A stretch of DNA of 36,769 bases from JAUSIF01 sp964620215. Its GTDB lineage: Bacteria; Pseudomonadota; Alphaproteobacteria; Rhizobiales; Xanthobacteraceae. Shown here one piece after another: positions 1-8,469 of the stretch (position 1 is the stretch's first letter; every line of letters starts with the position of its first letter). The DNA is taken from NCBI GenBank assembly GCA_964620215.1, contig CAZUJE010000010.1:1-36769 (forward strand), written 5' to 3'. Made by a program: the position numbers and the translations under genes. Under the pieces are notes generated by a model. That model ran no database searches and was not told where the DNA came from. It was given only the letters and a program-made list of their open reading frames with translations.

Positions 1-871
1 CGCGCACGCGCAGGATGTAGCTCTGCCGCTCGGTGACCGAGATCACGCCGCGCGCATCCAGCAAATTAAAGACGTGGCTCGCCTTAATGCACTGATCGTA
101 GGCCGGCAGCGCCATCAGATGTTCTTCTCGGCTACCGTCTTTCCAGCCCGCTTCGAGATATTTGGTGCAGGCGCTTTCCGCCATCTTGAACTGCTCGAAC
201 AGCATCGCGGTGTCGGCGAGTTCGAAGTTGTGTTTCGAATATTCTTTCTCAGCTTGCAGAAAAACGTCGCCGTAGGTGACTTTTTTGTCGCCTTCGAGCC
301 CGTTGAAGTTGAGGTCGTAAACGTTCTCGACGCCCTGCACATACATGGCTAAGCGCTCAAGACCGTAGGTAAGCTCGCCCGATACCGGCGCGCATTCGAA
401 ACCCGCGACCTGCTGGAAGTAAGTGAACTGCGAAACTTCCATCCCGTCGCACCAGCATTCCCAGCCAAGACCCCACGCGCCGAGCGTCGGGCTTTCCCAG
501 TCGTCTTCGACAAAGCGGATGTCGTGAAGTTTGGCATCGACGCCAATGGCGGCAAGCGATTGCAGATACAAATCCTGCAAGTTTTCCGGCGAGGGCTTCA
601 GAATCACCTGATACTGATAGTAGTGTTGCAACCGGTTCGGGTTCTCGCCGTAGCGCCCGTCCTTCGGCCGCCGTGACGGCTGCACGTAAGCCGCTTTCCA
701 GGGCTTCGGTCCAAGCGCGCGCAAGGTCGTCGCCGGATGAAACGTGCCGGCTCCAACTTCCATGTCGTAGGGCTGCAAGATCACGCAGCCCTGCTCCGCC
801 CAGAATTTCTGGAGCGCGAGGATCAAGCCCTGGAATGAGCGCGTGGGGTCGAGCGGATTTTTGTCGGTCAT
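1..871 (-). CDS. glyQ: Glycyl-tRNA synthetase alpha subunit (partial, 3' end outside the window)
   Basis: Charges tRNA-Gly with glycine in the cytoplasm as the alpha chain of the bacterial alpha2beta2 enzyme. The reverse strand reads from an ATG at 871 into MTDKNPLDPTRSFQGLILAL, followed by QKFWAEQGC, then QPYDMEVGAGTFHP, then AYVQPSRRPKDGRYGENPNR, and later WECWCDGMEVSQFTYFQQ. These are hallmark GlyQ segments. About 290 codons are present, close to the usual full length, so only the last few residues are missing. The partner glyS would be expected just beyond the left edge. The gene lies 62 bp downstream of macB on the same strand and could be read from upstream or from its own promoter. The identification is secure from the motifs. 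Confidence 0.95.
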   Translation of the reverse strand, partial: MTDKNPLDPTRSFQGLILALQKFWAEQGCVILQPYDMEVGAGTFHPATTLRALGPKPWKAAYVQPSRRPKDGRYGENPNRLQHYYQYQVILKPSPENLQDLYLQSLAAIGVDAKLHDIRFVEDDWESPTLGAWGLGWECWCDGMEVSQFTYFQQVAGFECAPVSGELTYGLERLAMYVQGVENVYDLNFNGLEGDKKVTYGDVFLQAEKEYSKHNFELADTAMLFEQFKMAESACTKYLEAGWKDGSREEHLMALPAYDQCIKASHVFNLLDARGVISVTERQSYILRVR

Positions 872-933
872 GGGCGAAGCAGTGAAGTCGCGACGACCCT
901 AGGGACGCGAGCCCGTTAAATCAAGCGTTGCCG

Positions 934-2928
934 TTATTCGTAGGCGAGCGCCGCCACCGGGTCCATGTGCGCGGCCTTGCGCGCAGGCAGATAGCCGAAC
1001 AACAGCCCGGTCGCGAATGCACAGGAGAAAGCCAGCACTGCCGGCAGAATGGAAAGCACAATTGCCATCCCGAATGCGCGGCAGAGCAAGGCGGTCATGA
1101 CGCCAATCATCACCCCGGCGATGCCGCCGATACCGCAAACCACCAGCGCCTCGGTGTTGAACTGAAGCAGAATATTGCTCCTGCGTGCCCCGGTCGCCAT
1201 GCGGATGCCGATCTCGCGGGTCCGCTCCGTCACGCTCACCAGCATGATGTTCATGACGCCGATGCCGCCGACCAGCAGCGAAATCGCCGCCACCGAGCCG
1301 AGCAGGATCGTGAGGGTCTGTTGGGTCGCCACCGCCGCTTCGAGAATCGAAGCCGTATTCCGGATCTGGAAATCTTCCATCTTGTGGCGGCCGATCAGCA
1401 GCCGCTTTATGTCCTGTTCGGTTTCGCCGATTTGGGAGGCGTCGGTGACCAGCACCGATAAAGCATTCAGGTAGCGCCGCCCGAACAGCCGCATATAGCC
1501 GGTCGAAAGTGGAATGAGCACACTGTCATCCTGATCGGCGCCCCAGGGGGTGGCGCCCTTTGGCGCAAGCACACCGGCAATCTCGTAGGGCACATTCTTG
1601 ATCAGAATATATTTTCCGGTCGGGTCGGGAATGTCGGGAAAAAGATTGTTGGCGACGGTTTTGCCGAGCACCGCAACAGGCACATAACCGCGAACATCGG
1701 CGTCCGTGAACATGCTGCCCGACTCTATCGGCCAGTCACGGGAAACGATGTAAGCCGGCCACACGCCGGCGATGTTCGTGTAGGCGTCGATGCCGTTGGC
1801 GCGGACCGTCGCGCGCTGCGAGCGTTCCGGCGAAGCGGTTTCGATATTCGGCAGATCCATGATTGCGTCGGCGTCTTCCTGAACCAGCGTCGCCTGGTCA
1901 CCGCTGACGCGAATGCGCGGCGCACCGGGTCGTATGACCAGCAAATTCGTTCCCATCGCCGAGATGCGCTCCAGCACCTGCTGTTTCGAGCCGTCGCCGA
2001 TGGCGAGCATCGCGACCACGGCAGCTACACCGATGACAACACCAAGTAGGGTGAGGGCGGTGCGGAACAGGTTCACGCGCATGGAGCGCAGCGCCATTTT
2101 CACCGCTTCCAGAAAATCCGGCAGCAGCCGGTTCGGCACATCGAGATCGATGAACGGAATCTTCCCGGCCTTCGCGGGCACGGCCTTCGATTTGCGCCGG
2201 TCCTCCACGATGCGCCCGTCAGCAATACGGATTATGCGCTCCGCATGTTCGGCCACATCGGGGTCGTGCGTAATCAGCAAAATCGTCCGGCCGCTTTGAT
2301 GCAGTTCGGACAGGAGCTTCAGCAGTTCGTCGCCGGAGCGGCTATCGAGCGCGCCGGTCGGCTCGTCCGCGAGCACCACGGGCGCTTCGTTCATCAGCGC
2401 GCGCGCGATGGAAACGCGCTGCTGCTGGCCGCCGGAAAGTTCGGACGGCCTGTGCTCGACACGATCCGAGAGGCCGAGCCGCGCAAGCAATTCGCGCGCC
2501 CGGGTCATGCGCTCGCGGCGGGGCGTGCCGGCATAGACCGCGGGAATTTCCACATTTTCCGCCGCGGTGGCGTCGGCCAGAAGATTGAACCGCTGAAACA
2601 CGAACCCGAATGTCCGGCTGCGTAAGGCGGCGAGCTGATCGGGATCAAGCGTGGAAACATCATGACCGGCCACGAGGTAAGTGCCCTTGGTCGGCCGGTC
2701 GAGACAGCCGAGGATATTCATCAGCGTCGATTTGCCGGAGCCGGACGGTCCCATGATGGCGACATACTCGCCCGCATCGATCCGCAGCGTTGCCTCATCG
2801 AGCGCGCGGATCACGGTTTCGCCGCTCGGATAAAGACGGCTTACCTTGTCCAATTCAAGAAGTGAGGAGCCGCGTTGTTGTTGCGCGGGCTTGCGCGTTT
2901 CGAGTTCGCCTGCGCGCACGGGTTTCAC
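934..2928 (-). CDS. macB: MacB-type ABC transporter, fused ATPase and permease
   Basis: Inner-membrane component of a MacAB-type tripartite efflux pump for macrolides, peptides or other periplasmic substrates; the substrate is not readable here. The 664-residue length fits MacB (E. coli about 648). The N-terminal ATPase shows Walker A GPSGSGKST near residue 60, signature LSGGQQQRVSIARAL near 165 and Walker B VLADEPTGALD. One membrane segment follows near residue 290, then a periplasmic MacB_PCD domain, then three C-terminal FtsX-type segments including the TRTREIGIRMATGAR-like loop. The start is GTG at 2928, two bases after the macA stop, with GGAAG upstream inside macA, so the two are almost certainly co-translated. 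No TolC-type outer-membrane gene is in the window. The conserved family is clear; the export role is inferred. Confidence 0.93.
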   Translation of the reverse strand: MKPVRAGELETRKPAQQQRGSSLLELDKVSRLYPSGETVIRALDEATLRIDAGEYVAIMGPSGSGKSTLMNILGCLDRPTKGTYLVAGHDVSTLDPDQLAALRSRTFGFVFQRFNLLADATAAENVEIPAVYAGTPRRERMTRARELLARLGLSDRVEHRPSELSGGQQQRVSIARALMNEAPVVLADEPTGALDSRSGDELLKLLSELHQSGRTILLITHDPDVAEHAERIIRIADGRIVEDRRKSKAVPAKAGKIPFIDLDVPNRLLPDFLEAVKMALRSMRVNLFRTALTLLGVVIGVAAVVAMLAIGDGSKQQVLERISAMGTNLLVIRPGAPRIRVSGDQATLVQEDADAIMDLPNIETASPERSQRATVRANGIDAYTNIAGVWPAYIVSRDWPIESGSMFTDADVRGYVPVAVLGKTVANNLFPDIPDPTGKYILIKNVPYEIAGVLAPKGATPWGADQDDSVLIPLSTGYMRLFGRRYLNALSVLVTDASQIGETEQDIKRLLIGRHKMEDFQIRNTASILEAAVATQQTLTILLGSVAAISLLVGGIGVMNIMLVSVTERTREIGIRMATGARRSNILLQFNTEALVVCGIGGIAGVMIGVMTALLCRAFGMAIVLSILPAVLAFSCAFATGLLFGYLPARKAAHMDPVAALAYE

Positions 2929-2930
2929 GT

Positions 2931-4136
2931 TCAGAGCTTCCGGAAGCCGAGCGGACGTTGCTGGTTCGGTGCCGCGGGTTCGTCGCCGCCGACCACAACC
3001 TTGTCGCCGACCTCAAGCCCGCTTTTCACTTCGGCGAATTGCCGGTTTGCAATACCGATCTGCACCCGGCGCCTGACGACGCCGTCACTGGTCAGCACCC
3101 GGGCGGTGTAGGTGCCTTCGCCGCCGCGCGGCGAAGGAAGCAGCGCCGCCATCGGCACCAGCGGCACGTTCTCCGCGTTGCCGAGCACGAAGAACACCTG
3201 CGCCGTCATGTTCGTCATCAAGAGACGTTCCTTGTTCGGAACGTCGATCAGCACGTTATACAGCACCACATCGTTCAGCACATCGGGCGTCGGATAAATC
3301 TGGTTGACGATGCCCTTGAAGCGCTGCTCCGGCATCCCGAGTGTCGTGAAATAAACCGCCATGCCCGGATTCACACGCGGAATGTCGGATTCCGCCACCT
3401 GCGCCCATACCGTCATCGTGTCGAGATCGGCGACACGCAAAATGATCGGCGCGGTCTGATTGGCGTTCAGCGTCTGACCCTCGAACGCCGTCTGCTGAAC
3501 GATGGTGCCCGCTATAGGCGCGTAAATTTTTGTGTAGCCGAGATTGGCGATGTCGCCTTCGAGCGTCGCCTCGGTCTGTTTGATCTGCGCTTTGAAGGAA
3601 TCGATCTTTGCTTCGGTGATTTTCATCGCCGCGTTGGTTGCTTCAGCCGAGTCCTTGCTGGTCGCGTTCGTGGTCAGCAATTGCTGCGAGCGCGCGTTGC
3701 GCGCGCGGTCGAGGACAAGCTGCGCCTCCGTTTGCGCAAGCTGTGCCTTCAGGTTTTCCACCTGTGCGCCCATCGCGATCACCTTGCTCTGATAAACGGC
3801 GGGATCGATTTCAGCGATCAGCTTTTTTTGCTCGACGATGTCGCCGATCTCGACATGAACTTTTTTCAGTTGTCCCGAAACCTGCGTGCCGACATCGACG
3901 AAGGTTTTCGGCCGTATCTGCGCGACGGCGGTGACTGTTCGCTCAATGCTGCCCCGTGTAACTTCTTCGGTGCGCAGCGACGCGGTGCTCTCCCCGCGTG
4001 TGCCGAAATAGAGAGCGGCTATCAGTGCGAAAACGGCGGCTACAAGAATCGCGGAGATTACAATCCTGCGGGGCGAACGCTTCAGATAACTCTGCGCCGC
4101 GGTCTTGAAGCTGTTGGGGTCGAGTTTTTGCAGCAT
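2931..4136 (-). CDS. macA: MacA-type periplasmic membrane fusion protein
   Basis: Adaptor that joins the MacB transporter to an outer-membrane channel. The 401 residues contain one N-terminal membrane anchor (about 24-44, ISAILVAAVFALIAALYF). A biotinyl-lipoyl-like half follows (VGTQVSGQLKKVHVEIGDIV), then a coiled-coil hairpin rich in Lys, Glu, Gln and Ala (about 115-190), then the second lipoyl half (YAPIAGTIVQQTAFEGQTL) and beta-barrel/membrane-proximal domains ending in EVKSGLEVGDKVVVGG. This is the HlyD/MacA domain order. The gene starts 9 bases after a small membrane protein gene and ends 2 bases before macB, so it looks like part of one transcript. MacA assignment rests on the fold plus its MacB neighbour; other RND/ABC adaptors share the fold. 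Confidence 0.92.
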   Translation of the reverse strand: MLQKLDPNSFKTAAQSYLKRSPRRIVISAILVAAVFALIAALYFGTRGESTASLRTEEVTRGSIERTVTAVAQIRPKTFVDVGTQVSGQLKKVHVEIGDIVEQKKLIAEIDPAVYQSKVIAMGAQVENLKAQLAQTEAQLVLDRARNARSQQLLTTNATSKDSAEATNAAMKITEAKIDSFKAQIKQTEATLEGDIANLGYTKIYAPIAGTIVQQTAFEGQTLNANQTAPIILRVADLDTMTVWAQVAESDIPRVNPGMAVYFTTLGMPEQRFKGIVNQIYPTPDVLNDVVLYNVLIDVPNKERLLMTNMTAQVFFVLGNAENVPLVPMAALLPSPRGGEGTYTARVLTSDGVVRRRVQIGIANRQFAEVKSGLEVGDKVVVGGDEPAAPNQQRPLGFRKL

Positions 4137-4145
4137 GGCGATGGC

Positions 4146-4337
4146 TCAGGATTTTTCAGGGCGATATTCGCCGGTCACCGGATCGCGCTCCAGTTTTTCG
4201 ATGGGACGTTCTTGCAGCCGCTCCTCGCCGCGAATGTCGTCCAGCTCCGCATTAACCTTGCGCCCGGCAGCCGCCAATAATTTCGCCAGCGCGATTGCGC
4301 CGATGGCACCGAGAGCCCAGGCAATTACCGGAGGCAT
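4146..4337 (-). CDS. Small single-pass membrane protein, unknown function
   Basis: A 63-residue product with one hydrophobic segment at residues 3-25 (rich in Ala, Ile, Leu and Gly) followed by a highly charged tail with several Glu/Arg pairs (RGEERLQERPIEKLERDPV) that ends in GEYRPEKS. The layout suggests an inner-membrane protein with a short cytoplasmic tail. It begins 22 bases after the S49 peptidase stop and ends 9 bases before macA, so it is very probably transcribed with both. I do not recognise a named family. The compact packing and consistent codon use support a real gene; the function is not inferred. Confidence 0.75.
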   Translation of the reverse strand: MPPVIAWALGAIGAIALAKLLAAAGRKVNAELDDIRGEERLQERPIEKLERDPVTGEYRPEKS

Positions 4338-4359
4338 GGTGTTGTTACTCCCGACTCCA

Positions 4360-5220
4360 TTATAGTCCGTAACGCGACCACAGGCTGCGGGCTTCCATGG
4401 CCGAAATCAGCGATTCCGCCCAGTTGGTGTCCGGCAGTCCGGTCGTCGATCCGCGCAGGCGGCGCAGCAACGAAGTGGGTGCCGCGATCAAGGGCGTCTG
4501 CACTTTCTTTCCGTAGCGTTTTCTCAATGTGTCGCGCAAGTTGCCGATCTCGTCGACGAGCCCGAGTTCCCGGGCTTTCTTTCCGCTCCAGAACTCACCG
4601 GAGAACAGGGCTTTTTCTTGGCCCTTCAGTTTGTCGCCGCGGCTCTCTTTCACGAGTGCGATGAAGTGGTCGTGAATTTCCTTTTGCAACGCTTCCAGCT
4701 TTTTCACGTCCTCGGGGTTTTCGGGCTTGAACGGATCGAGGATCACCTTGCGCTCGCCGGCGGTGTGAACACGGCGCTCGATGCCTAATTTGTCGATCAG
4801 GTTCTGGAAACCAAAACTTGCCGACACGACACCGATGGAACCGACGATGGAGGAGGCGTCCGCGATAATCTCGTTGCCCGCGCAGGCAATCATGTAGCCG
4901 CCCGAAGCCGCGGCGTCCTCCACGAACACGATGACCTTTTTCTTTTTCTCTTCCGCCAGCGAGCGGATGCGCTGATAGATCAGATGCGACTGCACCGCCG
5001 AACCGCCGGGGGAGTTGATGACAATGGCGATGGCTTTCGCGCTGCTGTAGCCGAATGCCTGATCGAGCTGCTTGGAAACGGACGAAATTGTCATGCCCGG
5101 CATCAGCGGGCTGGAGACTCCGATCACGCCCGAAAGCCGCACGACCGGAACCAGCGCGCGGCGGCGGCGCATCCAGCGTGGAAGAATTGATGCAATCGAC
5201 TTTAAAATTGAGCGAAACAT
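4360..5220 (-). CDS. S49 family serine peptidase (SppA/SohB-like)
   Basis: Membrane-associated peptidase of the ClpP/crotonase fold that degrades cleaved signal peptides or membrane-protein fragments. The 286-residue length fits the short, single-domain SppA forms of alphaproteobacteria. Visible motifs are INSPGGSAVQSHLIYQRI, the catalytic-serine segment VEDAAASGGYMIACAGN (Ser near residue 107), the structural IVGSIGVVS segment and the general-base lysine region TAGERKVILDPFKPE. A basic N-terminus (RWMRRRR) and no long hydrophobic signal suggest peripheral or weakly anchored membrane association. It is followed 22 bases on by the small membrane protein gene. In related genomes I recall this gene lying close to glyQ; here macAB sits between them. 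Confidence 0.92.
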   Translation of the reverse strand: MFRSILKSIASILPRWMRRRRALVPVVRLSGVIGVSSPLMPGMTISSVSKQLDQAFGYSSAKAIAIVINSPGGSAVQSHLIYQRIRSLAEEKKKKVIVFVEDAAASGGYMIACAGNEIIADASSIVGSIGVVSASFGFQNLIDKLGIERRVHTAGERKVILDPFKPENPEDVKKLEALQKEIHDHFIALVKESRGDKLKGQEKALFSGEFWSGKKARELGLVDEIGNLRDTLRKRYGKKVQTPLIAAPTSLLRRLRGSTTGLPDTNWAESLISAMEARSLWSRYGL

Positions 5221-5345
5221 TTTTCCTCGTGTGAAAGAGGCGGGCTACTCAGATAGTCATTGCAGAGGGCTATCACAACAAAGCTGAACGGCATGGTTCA
5301 GACGGTCCACCTTACGAAGATTTAATTCTCACAAATCCGTAATGC

Positions 5346-6149
5346 TCAGGCCTCATCGAGCGAGGCACCCTCTCGCAACACGGCTTCCGCGGCTTTCGAC
5401 TGGCTGCCATCGTCATTGGCGAGTACGAAGCCGGGACGAAAAGCAGGCGCCGCGCGCCGCCCCTTGATGGCGCGCACGATGAGGCGGATCGCGGGACCGC
5501 GCGCCCGCGAATGCACCGGAATGATTTCCGCCGCGCCGAACCGGCCTTCCATACCCGTAATAATGTTTACGATCGCTTCGGGCCGGTGGATCAGCACGAC
5601 ATGGCCATTCGCGCGCAGCAGACGCGCAGCGCATTGCAGCCACAGACCGATGTCGGAGTCCGGTGCCGAGTGCGCCTTCTTCTTTGACTTGTCCGGAGAA
5701 GCGTGGTTGCGCGACGGGTCATTGAACGGCGGGTTCATGATGACGAGTTCGGCACTGCCCGCCTCCACCTGTTTCGGTCCGTTTGCTTTTCCGACTTTCC
5801 CGACATTGGCGCGTACCGCTTGGACGTGGTCCTTGAAACCGTTGCGCGCCGCGTTCTCGCGGGAGATTTTTACAAGCTCCGCGTCGATCTCTATGAGCGT
5901 CACGTTTTGCGCCGCACCCCTCGCAAGCAAGGCCAGTCCGGCAGCACCCGCGCCCGCGCCGAGATCCACCGCGTGCCAGATTTTGGAAGGTGCCGCCGCC
6001 GCCAGCAACATTGCGTCATGGCCGGAACGATGCCCGCGCGCGGGCTGAAGCAATTTCAGCCTGCCGCCGAGAAACGCATCGTCGGTGACCGCGAACGGAA
6101 ATTCGGTTTTTTTGTCAGCCCGCCGGGAGGACATTGGCGAGACCGGCAT
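5346..6149 (-). CDS. SAM-dependent N6-adenine methyltransferase, TrmN6/YfiC-like
   Basis: Probable RNA methyltransferase. The 267 residues show an SAM-binding segment (VDLGAGAGAAGLALLARG) near residue 60, an acidic ribose-binding position (LIEIDAELVKISRENA) and the N6-adenine signature IMNPPFNDP near residue 135. Together with the N-terminal DAFLGGRLKLLQPARGHRSG segment this matches the YfiC group that methylates A37 of tRNA1(Val), although the exact target cannot be read from sequence. Two in-frame starts exist, at 6149 (MPVSP) and 6134 (MSSRR). Both overlap the end of the DUF2007 gene, by 35 or 20 bases, implying translational coupling. The cluster DUF2007, methyltransferase, S49 peptidase is familiar from Hyphomicrobiales. 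Confidence 0.9.
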   Translation of the reverse strand: MPVSPMSSRRADKKTEFPFAVTDDAFLGGRLKLLQPARGHRSGHDAMLLAAAAPSKIWHAVDLGAGAGAAGLALLARGAAQNVTLIEIDAELVKISRENAARNGFKDHVQAVRANVGKVGKANGPKQVEAGSAELVIMNPPFNDPSRNHASPDKSKKKAHSAPDSDIGLWLQCAARLLRANGHVVLIHRPEAIVNIITGMEGRFGAAEIIPVHSRARGPAIRLIVRAIKGRRAAPAFRPGFVLANDDGSQSKAAEAVLREGASLDEA

Positions 6150-6339
6150 CGGTCAGGAGTTTGCGCGCGCGGGAAATTTTTTCGCTGCTCACAAGCAGGC
6201 GGCGCGGCAATGCGCCGATGGAGCCTTCCATCACGCTCATATTCTGGTCGGCGACGAAATATTCGATCGATGCGCCTTTCAGCAAAGCCTCGATTGCCGA
6301 GATCAGCACCGGGTCGTTGGTGCGCAAAAGTTCGGTCAT
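6115..6339 (-). CDS. DUF2007 small protein
   Basis: A 74-residue protein of the DUF2007 type, a small ferredoxin-like alpha/beta fold of unknown role annotated in databases as a putative signal-transducing protein. Visible family features are the opening MTELLRTNDPVLISAIEALL, the segment GASIEYFVADQNMSVMEGSI, and PRRLLVSSEKISRARKLLTD near the C-terminus. Its ATG overlaps the glycosyltransferase stop in an ATGA arrangement, and its end overlaps the methyltransferase start, so three genes are translationally linked. No catalytic residues are apparent. Confidence 0.88.
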   Translation of the reverse strand: MTELLRTNDPVLISAIEALLKGASIEYFVADQNMSVMEGSIGALPRRLLVSSEKISRARKLLTDAGLANVLPAG

Positions 6340-7349
6340 GAGCCGGAGCGCCGTTCCATTGTTTGCGGCGCGCGGTGAGAGAGATAGGCAAGCCGTTTCA
6401 TCTCGCGCCGTCCGCGCGTTACCGTGTCGAGCACCAGCCCGGAAGCGAGCGCCAGAAACGAGGCGAGCATCATGCCGGTCGCGAGCACCGCGGTGGGCAG
6501 CCGCGGCACCGTGCCGGTGTCGAGATAGGTGCCGATCACGGGCGCTGCGAGAACGATGGCAAGCAGCGCCAGTGCGGTGGAGATGATTCCGAAAAACGCC
6601 AGCGGCCGCTCATTGCGGTAAAGGCGCTGGATCGTCATGGAAATTCTCCAGCCGTCCCGCCAGGTATTCAGTTTGGAAGCGGAGCCTTCCGGCCGCGCAA
6701 AATAAGGAGTTTCAATTTCATTGACCGGCATGCCGAGTTCGAGCGCGTGAATGGTGAGTTCGGTTTCAATTTCAAATCCGGTTGAAAGTGCCGGAAACGA
6801 TTTCACGAAGCGGCGCGAGAAGGCGCGGTAGCCGGAAAGAATGTCGGTGAAGCTGCGCCCGAAAATTTTGGCGACGAAAGTGGTGAAAATATAATTCCCC
6901 GAACGGTGCCCGCGCCGGTAGGCGGCGGTCTCCTGATCGACCCGCGTCGCCACCACCATGTCGAGATTTTCCGCGACCAGTTTGGAAATCAACGTCTGCG
7001 CGCTCGGCGCGTCATAGGTCGCGTCGCCGTCAACGAGCAGGTAAATGTCCGCGTCGATGTCGGCGAACATTCGCCGCACCACATGGCCCTTGCCCTGGCG
7101 CGTCTCGACGCCGACGACGGCGCCCGCTTCGCGCGCCACCTCGACGGTGCGGTCCTTCGAATTGTTGTCATAGACATAGACGGTGGCAAACGGCAGCGCC
7201 TTCCGGAATCCCGCGACGACCTGCGTGATCGCGACCTCTTCGTTGTAACAAGGCACGAGTACCGCGATGCGGCGCCCGCCCAAAGCCGGGTCCGTGAAGA
7301 TGGAAGCGTCCGCTGCGGGACGAATCGGCTGGGGCTTCTGCTGCTGCAT
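6336..7349 (-). CDS. Family 2 glycosyltransferase, polyprenyl-phosphate sugar transferase-like, with C-terminal membrane segments
   Basis: Likely transfers a sugar from a nucleotide-sugar donor to a lipid carrier at the inner membrane. The GT-A domain shows VLVPCYNEEVAITQV, VYDNNSKDRTVEVA, the metal-binding stretch LLVDGDATYD and the acceptor-region segment DILSGYRAFSRRFVKSFP, as in Dpm1-like GT2 enzymes. Two hydrophobic segments follow at the C-terminus (FGIISTALALLAIVLAAPVI and AVLATGMMLASFLALASGLV). I chose the ATG at 7349 (MQQQKPQ); the frame stays open to a TTG at 7385 with no better ribosome-binding site. The gene diverges from the polyprenyl diphosphate synthase and heads the DUF2007/methyltransferase cluster. 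The sugar and acceptor are unknown. Confidence 0.88.
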   Translation of the reverse strand: MQQQKPQPIRPAADASIFTDPALGGRRIAVLVPCYNEEVAITQVVAGFRKALPFATVYVYDNNSKDRTVEVAREAGAVVGVETRQGKGHVVRRMFADIDADIYLLVDGDATYDAPSAQTLISKLVAENLDMVVATRVDQETAAYRRGHRSGNYIFTTFVAKIFGRSFTDILSGYRAFSRRFVKSFPALSTGFEIETELTIHALELGMPVNEIETPYFARPEGSASKLNTWRDGWRISMTIQRLYRNERPLAFFGIISTALALLAIVLAAPVIGTYLDTGTVPRLPTAVLATGMMLASFLALASGLVLDTVTRGRREMKRLAYLSHRAPQTMERRSGS

Positions 7350-7458
7350 GCGGGGCAATCTATTGGCGGAAGCGCGCCGTAGCAAACGCCATGCGGCGCC
7401 TTGAGTATTGCCCCACGCCGGGATGTCTTACTATGGTGAGCCAATTGAAGGAGCGCCT

Positions 7459-8469
7459 TTGGCTAAAGTTCTATCTTTCGGCTCCCAGTCCGAACCGTCG
7501 ATCGAGCGGCTGGTCAAATTGACCAGCGCCGATATGGAGCGCGTGAACGCGATGATCCTGTCGCGCACGGGCTCCGAAGTGCTGATGATCCCCGAAGTCG
7601 CGAACCACCTGATCTCTTCCGGCGGCAAGCGGCTGCGCCCGATGCTCACGCTTTCGACCGCCGCACTCACCGGCTATTCGGGCGCCGGCCATATCAAGCT
7701 CGCCGCCGCCGTCGAGTTCATGCACACGGCGACGCTGCTGCATGACGATGTGGTGGACGAGAGCGAGCTTCGGCGCGGCAAGGCGGCAGCCCGCATGGTC
7801 TGGGGCAACGAGGCTTCGGTGCTGGTCGGCGACTTTCTTCTGGGGCAGGCTTTCAAGATGATGGTCGAGGTCGAGAGCCTGCGCTGCCTTGCGATCCTGT
7901 CTTCAGCCGCCGCCGTGATCGCGGAAGGCGAGGTGATGCAGCTTGCCGCCGCGAAGAAACTCGACACGACGGAAGATGCTTATCTCGCGGTCATTCGCGG
8001 CAAGACGGCGGAACTGTTCGCCGCCGCCTGCGAAGTCGGGCCGGTGCTGGCGTCGCGCTCAGCCTCGGAACAGGCGGCCTGCCGTTCGTTTGGCATGAAT
8101 CTCGGCATCGCGTTTCAGTTGGTCGATGACGCGCTGGATTACGGCGGCAGCCGCGCCTCTCTCGGCAAAAATGTCGGCGACGATTTCCGCGAGGGAAAAA
8201 TCACCTTGCCGGTGATCCTTGCGTTCCGGCGCGGCAATGGCGACGAGCGCGAATTCTGGCGCCGCGCGCTGGAAGCGGGCGAGACCTCGGACAAGGAACT
8301 CACGCACGCGGCCGAGCTGCTCGTGAAACATAAAGCCATCGAGGACACCGTCGAGCGCGCCCGCCATTACGGCGCCATCGCCAAGGATGCGCTGGCGCTG
8401 TTTCCCGAAAGCGATGGGAAAAAGGCGCTGCTCGAAGTTGTCGATTTCTGCGTGGCGCGTGCGCACTAG
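7459..8469 (+). CDS. Long-chain polyprenyl diphosphate synthase (octa-/decaprenyl type)
   Basis: Builds the all-trans polyprenyl side chain of ubiquinone by repeated condensation of isopentenyl diphosphate. It shows GGKRLRPML, the first aspartate-rich motif LLHDDVVDESELRRGK and the second aspartate motif LVDDALDYGG followed by KNVGDDFREGKITLPVI, all diagnostic for trans-prenyltransferases. Chain length (8, 9 or 10 units; IspB or DdsA) cannot be fixed by reading. I prefer the TTG at 7459 because a perfect GAAGGAG lies five bases upstream (7447-7453); upstream ATG (7423) and TTG (7408) codons are in frame but lack such a site. Length is about 336 residues from 7459. The stop shares CTAG with the ispE stop on the other strand. 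Confidence 0.92.
   Translation: MAKVLSFGSQSEPSIERLVKLTSADMERVNAMILSRTGSEVLMIPEVANHLISSGGKRLRPMLTLSTAALTGYSGAGHIKLAAAVEFMHTATLLHDDVVDESELRRGKAAARMVWGNEASVLVGDFLLGQAFKMMVEVESLRCLAILSSAAAVIAEGEVMQLAAAKKLDTTEDAYLAVIRGKTAELFAAACEVGPVLASRSASEQAACRSFGMNLGIAFQLVDDALDYGGSRASLGKNVGDDFREGKITLPVILAFRRGNGDEREFWRRALEAGETSDKELTHAAELLVKHKAIEDTVERARHYGAIAKDALALFPESDGKKALLEVVDFCVARAH

Noticed and set aside
2790..4280. A 496-codon open frame on the plus strand opposite macA and the end of its small neighbour
   Set aside because: It is antisense to the MacA gene, is rich in Arg and His with no domain logic, and arises from GC-biased third positions.
5284..5301. CTGAAC/GTTCAG hairpin as a terminator between the methyltransferase and S49 peptidase genes
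   Set aside because: Only six pairs and no T-run on either strand; too weak to call.
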